Positions 53,345 through 62,561 of a stretch of DNA of 64,000 bases are shown here, piece after piece. The notes under the pieces were generated by a model that did not search any database, was not told the DNA's origin, and saw only the letters and a list, made by a program, of their open reading frames with translations. The position numbers and the translations under genes were made by a program. Origin of the DNA: Spirosoma terrae (GTDB lineage: Bacteria; Bacteroidota; Bacteroidia; Cytophagales; Spirosomataceae); the NCBI RefSeq assembly GCF_010435915.1, contig NZ_JAAFZH010000019.1:62001-126000 (forward strand). Direction: 5' to 3'. Each line of letters opens with the position of its first letter. Position 1 is the first letter of the stretch.

Positions 53345-53377
53345 AAACGGCCTCCGATACGTATCGGAGGCCGTTTT
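53344..53377. terminator. Perfect 34-nt palindromic bidirectional terminator
   Basis: AAAACGGCCTCCGATAC pairs exactly with its mirror. A-run and T-run ends make it work from both convergent genes. Confidence 0.85.
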
Positions 53378-53420
53378 CTACTACTTGAGCGAAGCGTTTT
53401 GCGGCTTTTTACACTACGTT

Positions 53421-54428
53421 TTACGGCTGCCCACCTCCACCGGCAGCGCCATAAACCTGACCGGTGGCATAGCTGCCATCGTTGGCGGCCAATTGCACAT
53501 AAATGGAAGCCAGTTCGACCGGCTGACCGGGCCGACCCAGCGGGGTATCACCACCGAAGTTTTTAAGTTTTTCCTCGGTTGCTCCACCACTGGGCTGCAA
53601 CGGAGTCCAGATGGGGCCTGGCGCTACGCCATTTACCCGAATACCCTTTGGCCCCAATTGCTTTGCCAGCGATTTTACAAAATTCATATTAGCCGCTTTC
53701 GTCTGCGCGTAATCAAACAGGTTGGGCGACGGATCGTAGGCCTGTTCAGAGGTGGTGCTGATTATGGTCGAGCCGGGCGGCATGTGGGGCAGGGCAGCTT
53801 TCGTGATCCAGAATGGCGCGTAGATATTCGTCTTTACCGTGGCGTCGAAATCCTCCGACGTTAATTCCTGCAACGATTGACGTTGCTGCTGACGAGCCGC
53901 GTTGTTTACCAGAATATCCAGCCCGCCCAGCGCCTTGACAGCTTCATCGACCAGCCGCTTGCAGAAGGCTTCGTCCCGAATATCCCCCGGAATGGCTACC
54001 GCTTTGCGACCTTCTTTCTTGATCAGGTCAATTACTTCTTTGGCATCGGGTTCTTCGGCCGGGAGGTAGTTGATGGCGACATCGGCCCCCTCACGGGCGT
54101 AGGCAATAGCAGCTGCCCTCCCCATGCCAGAGTCGCCACCGGTAATCAGCGCCTTCCGCCCCTGCAACCGGCCCGAACCTTTGTAGCTCGTCTCGCCGTG
54201 ATCGGGCCGAGGGTTCATTTTGCTGGCCAATCCCGGCCAGGGCTGCATCGGCGTGGTAAACGGCGGTTGGGGATATTTTGTCGTTGGATTAACCAGTGCT
54301 GGCGCTCCTGACGTGGGTGTAGATGGGCCCGAAGCCGCAAATCCGGTTGTTGTCATCATGGAAGCAGCCAGGCCACTTCCAATACCGCCAATAACCTGGC
54401 GTCTGTTCATTTGACTGTCGTTGATCAT
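53421..54428 (-). CDS. SDR oxidoreductase with Tat-type signal
   Basis: 335 residues. N-terminus contains NRRQVIGGIGSGLAAS, a twin-arginine-like signal; ATG 54410 is an alternative start. After a proline-rich linker (about 30-75) comes an SDR domain: TGGDSGMGRAAA (about 95-106), NNAA, catalytic YAQTKAAN, C-terminal YGAAGGGGQP. It resembles the YghA/YdaD group. SDR enzymes normally need cytosolic NAD(P)H, so an exported member is odd. Divergent from the paoABC-type operon. Confidence 0.85.
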   Translation of the reverse strand: MINDSQMNRRQVIGGIGSGLAASMMTTTGFAASGPSTPTSGAPALVNPTTKYPQPPFTTPMQPWPGLASKMNPRPDHGETSYKGSGRLQGRKALITGGDSGMGRAAAIAYAREGADVAINYLPAEEPDAKEVIDLIKKEGRKAVAIPGDIRDEAFCKRLVDEAVKALGGLDILVNNAARQQQRQSLQELTSEDFDATVKTNIYAPFWITKAALPHMPPGSTIISTTSEQAYDPSPNLFDYAQTKAANMNFVKSLAKQLGPKGIRVNGVAPGPIWTPLQPSGGATEEKLKNFGGDTPLGRPGQPVELASIYVQLAANDGSYATGQVYGAAGGGGQP

Positions 54429-54632
54429 GTTGTATCCTAACGTTGAGTGTTATGTTTTAGCTATTTCTACACTATGTCTGTAGACTGAAATAGCTAACTA
54501 GCCGTTTACCAAGAAGGTTGGTAATTCGAGAAAGAAAAATTGTAGCATGCCGAATGGCGCTTTTGCCTAACATTCCCCCCTATTACGTGGTTTACCAACA
54601 GGCTATACTTTTATGACTAACCTTGCCTGATC

Positions 54633-55415
54633 ATGGACGAACACGAATCACCCGAACTGACAGACGATGAAAAGCGGTTGTTTGCCGATCTGATGCCAGA
54701 GGATCTGAACGAGATTCTGGATTCGGGCGTCAATCGGCGTCATTTTCTGAAGCTGATAACCCTGGCAAGCGGAGGCATTCTGGCCGCACAATCGGCCTTA
54801 GCCGAACAACTGATCACACGGCCAGTCAACGTAACCGAGGCCCTGGACTCCGCTCCGCTCAGTCTCGACAATCCAGTTAACGTAGCGTTTAAGGTGAACG
54901 GCACGGCCCGTAAGCTTACGGTCGATTCGCGCATGACCCTCCTCGATACGCTACGTGAACGGCTTGACCTGACCGGCTCTAAAAAAGGCTGCGATCACGG
55001 ACAGTGTGGTGCCTGTACCGTCATGGTAAACGGTCAGCGGGTATTGTCCTGCCTGACGCTGGCGGCCAGTTGCGAGGGTAAAACGGTTCAAACCATCGAA
55101 GGGCTGGCGCAGAACGAGAAATTACATCCCATGCAGGAAGCCTTTTTGAAACACGATGGTTTTCAGTGCGGTTTCTGTACGCCTGGACAGATTTGCTCGG
55201 CGGTAGCATTGCTGACAGAAGCGAAGAAAGGTCATGCCAGTTACGTTACCCAAAACGTACGTCAGCCAGCAGGCCCCTTGATACTGTCCGACGAAGAAAT
55301 TAGGGAACGGATGTCGGGCAATATATGTCGCTGCGGGGCTTATCCCAACATTGTGGCTGCCATTAAAGAGGTGCAGCATGGCAAGCCGGTTGAGCAGATT
55401 TTCCGATCAGTATAA
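54633..55415 (+). CDS. paoA: Periplasmic aldehyde oxidoreductase, 2Fe-2S subunit
   Basis: 260 residues. Tat-like segment NRRHFLKLITLASGG at 34-48. Plant-ferredoxin-type cluster cysteines C120, C125, C128, C140 and the second cluster C179, C182, C232, C234 are all present. Matches the PaoA/YagT small subunit of the xanthine oxidase family, exported through Tat with its partners. It begins the operon; spacing to the FAD subunit is 17 bp. Confidence 0.93.
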   Translation: MDEHESPELTDDEKRLFADLMPEDLNEILDSGVNRRHFLKLITLASGGILAAQSALAEQLITRPVNVTEALDSAPLSLDNPVNVAFKVNGTARKLTVDSRMTLLDTLRERLDLTGSKKGCDHGQCGACTVMVNGQRVLSCLTLAASCEGKTVQTIEGLAQNEKLHPMQEAFLKHDGFQCGFCTPGQICSAVALLTEAKKGHASYVTQNVRQPAGPLILSDEEIRERMSGNICRCGAYPNIVAAIKEVQHGKPVEQIFRSV

Positions 55416-55432
55416 CCCCAATCACTCCATCA

Positions 55433-56440
55433 ATGAGACCTTTTACGTATACGCGGGCTAAAGACGCTACGTCGGCCAGTCAATCTCTGGCTAACAATCC
55501 CAACGCGCGCTTTCTGGCGGGTGGTACCAATCTGCTCGATCTGATGAAGGAAGACGTGGAGCGCCCAACATCACTGGTCGATATTGCCGAACTGGGGCTG
55601 TCGGATGTTAAATCGATTACGTCGGGGAGCAATAAAGGTGGTATTTCGCTGGGCGGTCTGGGCAAAAATACGGATGCAGCCAACCATCCGCTGGTTCGTC
55701 AGCATTATCCCCTACTGACGCAGGCTATTCTGGCCGGTGCATCGGGCCAGATTCGGAATATGGCAACAAACGGCGGTAATCTTATGCAACGTACGCGCTG
55801 CCCCTATTTTTACGAAGTGGCCATGCCCTGTAACAAACGGACACCCGAAACGGGCTGCGGGGCCAAAGAAGGCATTAACCGGATGCACGCCATCTTCGGC
55901 TGGTCGGAGCAATGCGTAGCGGTGTATCCGTCTGATATGGCGGTGGCCTTGGCTGCACTCGATGCTGTGATCCATGTACGGAACGCCAGCGGCCAGGAAC
56001 GTAGCATCCCGATAGCCGACTTTCACCGGCTTCCGGGCAATCAGCCCGACAGGGACACCAACCTGATGCACGGCGAACTCATTACGTCGATAGAGCTGCC
56101 TCAAAACCGTTTTGCCGAAAAATCGTACTACCTGAAAGTCCGTGACCGGGCCTCATATGCCTTTGCGCTGGTGTCGGTAGCGGCCGCTCTGGAAACAGAG
56201 GGGAATATCATTAAAAAAGCACGTATTGCTATGGGCGGGGTGGCTCACAAACCCTGGCGAGCCTTAAAAGCCGAACAGGCTCTGATCGGCAAAGAAGCAA
56301 CCGAAGCAAATTTCAGGGCAGCGGCCAACGCCGAAATGGCAGACGCTAAACCGCTGTCGCATAACGCATTTAAAGTTGAATTAGGAAATCGCAGTATCGT
56401 ACTAGCCCTTCAAATGGCGCTGAACGGCGGCAAAGCATAA
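55433..56440 (+). CDS. paoB: Periplasmic aldehyde oxidoreductase, FAD subunit
   Basis: 335 residues. FAD-binding motifs RFLAGGTNLLDLMKED and the GGNLMQRTRCPYFYE region. Cysteines C123, C133, C142 and C161 fit the additional [4Fe-4S] site described for PaoB/YagS, a feature not found in most FAD subunits of this family. No signal peptide of its own; it probably leaves with PaoA. Confidence 0.92.
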   Translation: MRPFTYTRAKDATSASQSLANNPNARFLAGGTNLLDLMKEDVERPTSLVDIAELGLSDVKSITSGSNKGGISLGGLGKNTDAANHPLVRQHYPLLTQAILAGASGQIRNMATNGGNLMQRTRCPYFYEVAMPCNKRTPETGCGAKEGINRMHAIFGWSEQCVAVYPSDMAVALAALDAVIHVRNASGQERSIPIADFHRLPGNQPDRDTNLMHGELITSIELPQNRFAEKSYYLKVRDRASYAFALVSVAAALETEGNIIKKARIAMGGVAHKPWRALKAEQALIGKEATEANFRAAANAEMADAKPLSHNAFKVELGNRSIVLALQMALNGGKA

Positions 56441-56449
56441 GCGAATCGT

Positions 56450-58576
56450 ATGGACGCTACCAACAAAGTAACTGGCACTCCGATCAGTCGTATCGACGGT
56501 ATTGCCAAGGTAACGGGGAAGGCCCCTTACTCCATGGATCATCCCGTAAAAAACGCGGCCCACGCTATTCTGTTCAAGAGCACGGTTGCCGCCGGAACCA
56601 TTCGCGAGATCGACAGCACTGCCGCCGAGAAAGCCCCTGGCGTGCTGGCCGTTATTACCCATAAAAATGCGCCAAAGCTGAATACGAAAGGCGGATTGCG
56701 CGGGGGTGCGCTGCTGCAAAGCCCGGACATCGAGTTTTACGGCCAGCATATTGGTATCGTCGTAGCCGAAACCTTCGAGCAGGCCCGCTACGCATCACGG
56801 CTGATTAACGTTACGTATGACAAAAAAGAAGCGAAGATCGATTTTGAAAAAGTAGCCAGTCAGGCGCGTCTCCCGAAAGACAAAGAACGAGCCGACGCGA
56901 AACGGGGCGACGTGCAGTCGGCGCTGACTCAGGCGACGTATAAGGTAGAGGAAGTGTATGAAACCCCTATCGAACACCACCACCCGCTGGAGCCTCATGC
57001 AGCCATTGCGGAATGGAACGGTGATAGCGTTACGTTGTACAGCAGTGCTCAGATTGTGAACGGTGCTCAAGGTGCTGCAGCCGCTACGTTGAACCTGAAG
57101 CCGGAACAGGTACGTATCGTTTCGCCCTATATCGGGGGCGGTTTTGGCTCGAAAGGTGGTCAGTGGGCCAATCTGGCGCTGGCCGCTGTAGCGGCCAAAC
57201 ACATCAATCGGCCGGTAAAATTGGCGCTGACGCGGCAACAGATGGTTAACTCAGTGGGTATGCGTCAGCACAATCGGCAAAAAATAAGCCTGGCCGCTAC
57301 GTCCGATGGAAAGCTGACAGCCCTGTCTCATGAAACCGTTACGCATGGCGCCATTGAGAATGAGTTTGTGGAACCCTGTGGCGACTGTTCGAAAATCATG
57401 TACGACACGCCCAACTCGCTCATTACGTATCGGGTAGTGCCCATGAACCTCATCATACCGACCTACACGCGCGGCCCCGGTAAGTCGACCGGCAGTTTTG
57501 CGATGGAGTCGGCGATAGATGAGTTGGCCTATAAGCTGAAAATGGACCCGATTGCGTTTCGGCTCAAAAACGAACCCGCCCGCGATCCGTCCAATGGCAA
57601 ACCCTGGTCGTCGCGCACCACTGTACAATGCCTGAGCGAGGGCGCGAAAGCGTTTGGTTGGGACAAGCGAAAAGCAGAACCCCGCCAGAACGAACAAGGC
57701 AACTACTGGATTGGCTACGGCGTTTCGGCCGGTACGTATCCTGCTCACCAGCGCCCTACGTCGGCCGTGGTGAAGCTGAAGCGTACGGGCGATACTGTAA
57801 CGGCAACCGTAGAACTGGCCGCTGCGGATCTGGGCACCGGTACCTATACCATTCTGACGCAGACCGCTGCCGATGCGCTAGGACTATCCGTTCAGAACGT
57901 AACGGTCAAGATCGGGGATTCCAATCTGCCTCCTGCGGCTGGTTCGGTAGGCTCAGTGGGTGCCGCCAGTTATGCTAATGCCGTGAACGATGCCTGCGAA
58001 AAAATTACCCAGGAATTGCTGAGTAAATCGGGTAAACAGTTTTTCGTTCGTCCAACCGCTTCCCAGCTCATGCGGTCCGAGAAACTAACCGAATTTCAGA
58101 CGCGCGTCGACAGTAAAGCGCCCGAAAGTGCGGAAGAGTACTCGGCCCATAGTTTCAACGCTAATTTTGCCGAAGTGGCCGTAAACAAATCGACGGGCAT
58201 GATCCGCGTCAATCGGTTTCTGGCAGTTACGGGTGCCGGAAAAATTCTCAACCCAAAAACAGCCCGTTCCCAGATCATCGGCGGCAACGTCTGGGGCATC
58301 GGCATGGCGCTGACTGAAGAATCAGTCGTTGACCCGCGCTGGGGCAATTTTGTAACGCGTTCCTTCGCCGATTACCACGTACCAGCCAACCTCGATATTG
58401 GCCATCTGGACGCTATCTTTATCAACGAAACCGACGAACACGTCAATACGTTAGGGGTGAAAGGTATTGGTGAAGTAGGTATCGTGGGCGTAGCGGCTGC
58501 CGTTGCCAATGCGGTTTTCAACGCCACCGGCAAACGCGTTCGGGAGTTGCCTATTACACCCGATAAAGTGCTATAG
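56450..58576 (+). CDS. paoC: Periplasmic aldehyde oxidoreductase, molybdenum subunit
   Basis: 708 residues. Molybdopterin-binding sites GGGFGSKGGQW (about 223) and the catalytic glutamate E675 in GVKGIGEVGIVG. Length and motif order fit PaoC/YagR (molybdopterin cytosine dinucleotide type). The complete PaoABC enzyme detoxifies aromatic aldehydes by oxidation to acids. No paoD/chaperone gene is present next to it in this window. Confidence 0.93.
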   Translation: MDATNKVTGTPISRIDGIAKVTGKAPYSMDHPVKNAAHAILFKSTVAAGTIREIDSTAAEKAPGVLAVITHKNAPKLNTKGGLRGGALLQSPDIEFYGQHIGIVVAETFEQARYASRLINVTYDKKEAKIDFEKVASQARLPKDKERADAKRGDVQSALTQATYKVEEVYETPIEHHHPLEPHAAIAEWNGDSVTLYSSAQIVNGAQGAAAATLNLKPEQVRIVSPYIGGGFGSKGGQWANLALAAVAAKHINRPVKLALTRQQMVNSVGMRQHNRQKISLAATSDGKLTALSHETVTHGAIENEFVEPCGDCSKIMYDTPNSLITYRVVPMNLIIPTYTRGPGKSTGSFAMESAIDELAYKLKMDPIAFRLKNEPARDPSNGKPWSSRTTVQCLSEGAKAFGWDKRKAEPRQNEQGNYWIGYGVSAGTYPAHQRPTSAVVKLKRTGDTVTATVELAAADLGTGTYTILTQTAADALGLSVQNVTVKIGDSNLPPAAGSVGSVGAASYANAVNDACEKITQELLSKSGKQFFVRPTASQLMRSEKLTEFQTRVDSKAPESAEEYSAHSFNANFAEVAVNKSTGMIRVNRFLAVTGAGKILNPKTARSQIIGGNVWGIGMALTEESVVDPRWGNFVTRSFADYHVPANLDIGHLDAIFINETDEHVNTLGVKGIGEVGIVGVAAAVANAVFNATGKRVRELPITPDKVL

Positions 58577-58674
58577 ACCGAATTAAGCAAACACCAGAGC
58601 CAAATAAATAGAGTCCTATTGACGATAAAAATTCTTTATCTGGCCTATGGCTTCCGTGGCAAAAAAAGCAACAA

Positions 58675-59031
58675 CTACGATCTCAATACCTTTTCTATTG
58701 CTTTTCCTTTGGCTAATTCATCAATTAATTTATCCAGATAACGCACTTTTTTAACTAATTCGTCATCTATTTCTTCAATACGATGGCCACAGATTAAACC
58801 AGTTATTTTAGATACATTTGGATTCAGAAACGGAGCTTCTGAAAAAAAAGTCTCAAAATCAACTTTCTTATCGAGTTGCTGATTCATCTCTAGTGTATCG
58901 TATCCTGTTAACCAAGAGATAACAGCATCTACTTCTTCTTTTGTTCGCCCTTTCTTCTCCACTTTTTGAATATACAATGGATATACACTAGAAAATAGCA
59001 TTTTATAGATCCGTGCATTATTTGTCTTCAT
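58675..59031 (-). CDS. DUF2200 family protein
   Basis: 118 residues matching the DUF2200 pattern (IYKMLFSSVYPLYIQKVEKK, EVDAVISWLTGYD, VDFETFFSEAPFLNPN, GLICGHRIEEIDDEL). The family has no known function. Its codons and flanks are clearly more AT-rich than neighbours, and it is 22 bp from an acyltransferase on the same strand, suggesting a two-gene unit possibly acquired by transfer. Confidence 0.9.
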   Translation of the reverse strand: MKTNNARIYKMLFSSVYPLYIQKVEKKGRTKEEVDAVISWLTGYDTLEMNQQLDKKVDFETFFSEAPFLNPNVSKITGLICGHRIEEIDDELVKKVRYLDKLIDELAKGKAIEKVLRS

Positions 59032-59053
59032 ATCCTTATTTTTTAGACTCTCC

Positions 59054-60199
59054 TTACTCTATTTTTTTGACACGTAACAGGCGATTTGTTAAGAATTTCC
59101 GTACAGGTTCATCATAGAGTTTTAAACATCCATAAGCCAATAGTACAGAGCCAATAACAAGAGCGATTGCGCCAGGTAATGATTGCTCAAAAGAAAGGTT
59201 TTTATTTTTTACCCAGGCATAGTACAAGTAAATAAATGGATAATGTACCATGTATAAAGGATAAGAAATATCCCCTAAAAATTTACATAATCGGATCGTA
59301 AGTTTATTGGTTATTTTTTCTGACGCTCCAAGGTAAACTAACCCAGGAAAGATAATAACCACACAGATCGCGTCATATATACCGTTCATCCATAAATTTT
59401 CGCTTCCGCCAATTCGGGGTATTGCCGATAAAATTATAATCGACAAACTACCTATCCAGAAAATGCCTTTTACCTGAGCAGGTTTAAAAACGCGGGACAG
59501 AAGCAATCCGGCCGGGAACGAAAACAGCATCCGTAACGTACCGCCGATTATATTTTCTCCGGTTAGCGAAAACCCAACGCATATATCGCCGTAAGGTCCC
59601 CAAATAGCAAAGGTTGCCAATCCGGCAGCTGCAACTAAAACAAGTATAAAAAGGGCACTGGTTGACAGTTTACGGATAAAAAGGGCGTAGAGAATAGTAC
59701 CAATATACTCAAAAAATAATGACCAACTCGGGCCATTCAGCGGAAACATTTCACCAACACCCCGGATTTCAATATTCGTCGTTGCTGGAATCAGAAAAGC
59801 ATTGAGCAGCGTAGCGACCGGTAACATCAACACAGATACTTTTGAAACGTCCCAGGCAGCGCAGCCCTGAAAATAAAACATTATTGCGCCAATAATAGCC
59901 CCCATAACGACCATGGGATGTAGTCGAATAAATCTTCGTTTGATAAACTCTTTTATCGTCATCGTCTGCCATCGGTCATCATAGGCATAGCCAATTACAA
60001 ATCCCGACATGATAAAGAAAAAATCAACAGCCAGATAACCATGATTAATTCGTTGATCGATATGGCTGGTGGCATACGCTTCAAATAAATGAAAACAGAC
60101 AACTGTTAATGCTGCTACTCCGCGTAATCCATCCAACAAATTATAATGAGGCTTTGTATCCGAAAATGCAGCAGCGGATATATTATTCCCTAACATCAA
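59054..60199 (-). CDS. Acyltransferase 3 family membrane protein (OafA/YrhL-like)
   Basis: 381 residues, about 10 membrane helices. Family motif with catalytic-type histidine in GLRGVAALTVVCFHLF, then GYLAVDFFFIMSGFVIG and RRFIRLHPMVVMGAI. These proteins O-acylate surface or secreted glycans. The start may be the second methionine (60196). AT-rich like DUF2200. Confidence 0.92.
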   Translation of the reverse strand: MMLGNNISAAAFSDTKPHYNLLDGLRGVAALTVVCFHLFEAYATSHIDQRINHGYLAVDFFFIMSGFVIGYAYDDRWQTMTIKEFIKRRFIRLHPMVVMGAIIGAIMFYFQGCAAWDVSKVSVLMLPVATLLNAFLIPATTNIEIRGVGEMFPLNGPSWSLFFEYIGTILYALFIRKLSTSALFILVLVAAAGLATFAIWGPYGDICVGFSLTGENIIGGTLRMLFSFPAGLLLSRVFKPAQVKGIFWIGSLSIIILSAIPRIGGSENLWMNGIYDAICVVIIFPGLVYLGASEKITNKLTIRLCKFLGDISYPLYMVHYPFIYLYYAWVKNKNLSFEQSLPGAIALVIGSVLLAYGCLKLYDEPVRKFLTNRLLRVKKIE

Positions 60200-60519
60200 T
60201 TCTATAATTCATCAACAACATTTTTCAATTCTTCTCTAATTAACTAAGCCTATTCACGCCCGGCTATTTAGAACTGTCTCCATTATAATACGCTACTAAT
60301 TTCGGTCACAACAATTTAGGTTGTACGCAGCGTATGCCGGTAAGTATATTTACCCAATACGTTAATAAAAATTAAATTAACTATTTCCTTACATCTATCC
60401 AGTTTGTTATTCATACACTAATCGCCAACGTCTAAATATACGTAATCAAACCAATTTAATTTGTCTAAACGGGATTACCCCTGCTATATATTATCAATTA
60501 TGTATAAATTACGGTAGCT
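60200..60519. other. AT-rich intergenic region without a supported gene
   Basis: About 320 bp upstream of the acyltransferase, following the DoxX gene's stop. No credible ORF or clear hairpin; a short ACAAC/GTTGT repeat near 60,312 is too weak to name. Confidence 0.5.
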
Positions 60520-60939
60520 TTATCCATTCCGACTGGGCATAATTGGTGCTTTTGTTAATCGGCCCCAAGCAACAAAAGCGGCCAGGATGGCGAAAACTAT
60601 ATTCACACCAATTAACGCTACTTCTCCCCGCATGATATGGAAAACACTGGCGCATACCATAAGGATGATAATACTGATAGCTGCCATCGGTGTGAGTTTT
60701 GGCTGGATACGTAGCACCGAGGGCAGTATCAGCCCCGCAGCGCCTAACAAATCGACGATGCCCGTCATTTTTACCAACGCGACCGGAACCTGCCCTGCCC
60801 AGGGCCACATGGTAGCAAGCTGCTCAATGGGTTGAACCAGTTTCATCCAGGCCGCCCAAATTAAACTCACGGCCAAGATGACCTGCACTACCCAAAGAAC
60901 GATATGCACTACGTTCGACGAAATACGTTGATTTTCCAT
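60520..60939 (-). CDS. DoxX family membrane protein
   Basis: 139 residues, four helices (IVLWVVQVILAVSLIWAAW, GIVDLLGAAGLILPSVL, AAISIIILMVCASVF, VNIVFAILAAFVAW) of the DoxX type; role unclear, sometimes linked to thiol or quinone metabolism. It is divergent from an HxlR regulator, a common redox-responsive arrangement. An exact -7 element is 26 bp before its start. Confidence 0.9.
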   Translation of the reverse strand: MENQRISSNVVHIVLWVVQVILAVSLIWAAWMKLVQPIEQLATMWPWAGQVPVALVKMTGIVDLLGAAGLILPSVLRIQPKLTPMAAISIIILMVCASVFHIMRGEVALIGVNIVFAILAAFVAWGRLTKAPIMPSRNG

Positions 60940-60965
60940 TCTACCCTGATTTTAAGTGAATGGGA

Positions 60966-60973
60966 CAAATGTA
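60966..60973 (-). promoter_or_regulatory. Predicted -7 element of the DoxX gene
   Basis: Minus strand TACATTTG, exact TAnnTTTG, 26 bp upstream of the start. No TTG at -33. Confidence 0.55.
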
Positions 60974-61070
60974 TTTTGCGTTACGTTCCGAGTGGAAACA
61001 CTATCCTTATCAGGAAATACTAGCCAACGGGATAGTAACGTAAACGGCCAATCACGTAAAACGCTACGTC

Positions 61071-61409
61071 ATGTTAACAGGAGAAGGTTGCCCCAAAACT
61101 ATGCTGTCGATAAAAGATGCGTTAGACGCCGTGGAGGGCAAATGGAAGTTACTGATTTTGTTCACGTTGTCGTCCGGGCCAAAACGGTTCAGGCAATTGG
61201 CTAAGGAAGTCAGTGGTATCACAGACAAAACCTTATCGAAAGAACTGAAAAGCCTGGAAGGTAATAGGTTGGTCAGACGCGAGGTTTTTGATACGTTTCC
61301 GCCAACGGTAGAATACTCCATCACCCCTCATGGTATGTCGCTCGGAAAAGTCATCGAAGAGCTCCACTATTGGGGTTTATCGCACAGAAAAGAGATTATT
61401 GGTAAGTAA
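61071..61409 (+). CDS. HxlR-family transcriptional regulator
   Basis: 112 residues. Winged-helix HxlR features: CPKTMLSIKDALDAVEGKW, LLILFTLSSGPKRFRQLAK, ITDKTLSKELKSLEGNRLVR, EYSITPHGMSLGKVI. The cysteine at residue 7 is placed where redox-sensing HxlR proteins have one. It most likely represses the divergent DoxX gene. ATG follows GCTACGTC. Confidence 0.94.
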   Translation: MLTGEGCPKTMLSIKDALDAVEGKWKLLILFTLSSGPKRFRQLAKEVSGITDKTLSKELKSLEGNRLVRREVFDTFPPTVEYSITPHGMSLGKVIEELHYWGLSHRKEIIGK

Positions 61410-61442
61410 TAAGTTGCTACGTAGCATTTAGCCTTATTTACA

Positions 61443-62444
61443 TTAAGGCGCATACGGTTTGCCAATGACGAGTTTGCTGCCCGACAGGTCGGCTTTGAAC
61501 AGATGGGGCACGCGAACGGTACGTCCATTGACGCTTTTGTGGCTATGAACAGACATCAGCAACGTACCGTCAAAAGTGTGAAACAACATCCCGTGACCGA
61601 AGTTGGGGGGTGTAATGGGCTCTTTTTCCTGTATCCAGGGGCCGTCTAGCGTACCGCTTTTTGAGTAAACAACGCCCTGCGTGTACACGTCGTAGATCCA
61701 GCTGGTCCAGATCATGCCCAACCGTTCGGTTTTTGTGTAGAACAGGAAAGGGCCATCGGTAACCTTGTTGGGCACAACCTTCCCGTTTTCATCTTTCTCC
61801 CGGCTCCAGGGCGAATCGCTGGCCCGAAATAACACTTCGCCCTGCCCAACTGACCCGCTCAGATCGGGCTTTAGCTCAATTTTTTCGATGGTTCCGTTCA
61901 AATTCTGTAGCCATTCATAGCAATAAACCATATACGGCTTCCTGTTTTTATCGACCCACAACGTACCATCCAGCGTAGGCATACTGGCGGGCAGATACGT
62001 AGCGTCGGACATGGGAATGTATGGCCCCTCAGCTTTATCACTCACCAGTACGTGGCAGGCCCGCCGTTCAATTTCCCGCCCTTTGACGGTATCGATCTTA
62101 ACAGCCCGGTTGGTGAACGTAGCAAAATAGTAGTACTTGTTTTTATACCGATGAATTTCGGCGGCCCAGATCATGGGGTTTGGTCCCATCCAGGAATTCG
62201 GATCGGTTTGGGTCACTTTGTAAGGACCATCCCAGTGTTTCAGGTTTTTACTTTTCCAGAGCATGCCGCCGGTACCGGTCATGTAGTACGTCTGGGTTGC
62301 CTGATCGGCCAGAATAAATGGGTCGCTTAAGCGGATCGAATCCAGTGGAACATTGGTCCGCACTTCGCGCACTCTGTTTTCCTGCGCACGGAGGACAAAC
62401 GAAAACAACAGGAAACCTAGCGCAATCAGCCAATTACGTCGCAT
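61443..62444 (-). CDS. Secreted glycoside hydrolase family 43 protein
   Basis: 333 residues, signal peptide MRRNWLIALGFLLFSFVLRA. GH43 layout with catalytic base in RLSDPFILAD, the WAAEIHRYKNKYYYFA blade with a probable catalytic acid, TDGPFLFYTKTERLGMIWTS and GHGMLFHTFDG. Likely an arabinosidase- or xylosidase-type exo-enzyme working outside the cytoplasm. Substrate cannot be fixed. Confidence 0.92.
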   Translation of the reverse strand: MRRNWLIALGFLLFSFVLRAQENRVREVRTNVPLDSIRLSDPFILADQATQTYYMTGTGGMLWKSKNLKHWDGPYKVTQTDPNSWMGPNPMIWAAEIHRYKNKYYYFATFTNRAVKIDTVKGREIERRACHVLVSDKAEGPYIPMSDATYLPASMPTLDGTLWVDKNRKPYMVYCYEWLQNLNGTIEKIELKPDLSGSVGQGEVLFRASDSPWSREKDENGKVVPNKVTDGPFLFYTKTERLGMIWTSWIYDVYTQGVVYSKSGTLDGPWIQEKEPITPPNFGHGMLFHTFDGTLLMSVHSHKSVNGRTVRVPHLFKADLSGSKLVIGKPYAP

Positions 62445-62561
62445 GGATCGTTAACAGTTATCGTATGGAGTGTACTCATTCATGACCGTACCTAAAAAGC
62501 AGGTTCATGGACAATTATACCCCGCCCGCGATTAATCCGTTCAGACGAACTAAACCCCTCT

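Noticed and set aside
58624..58640. Possible terminator after paoC
   Set aside because: Only a 6-bp GATAAA/TTTATC stem of A/T pairs, too weak to call.
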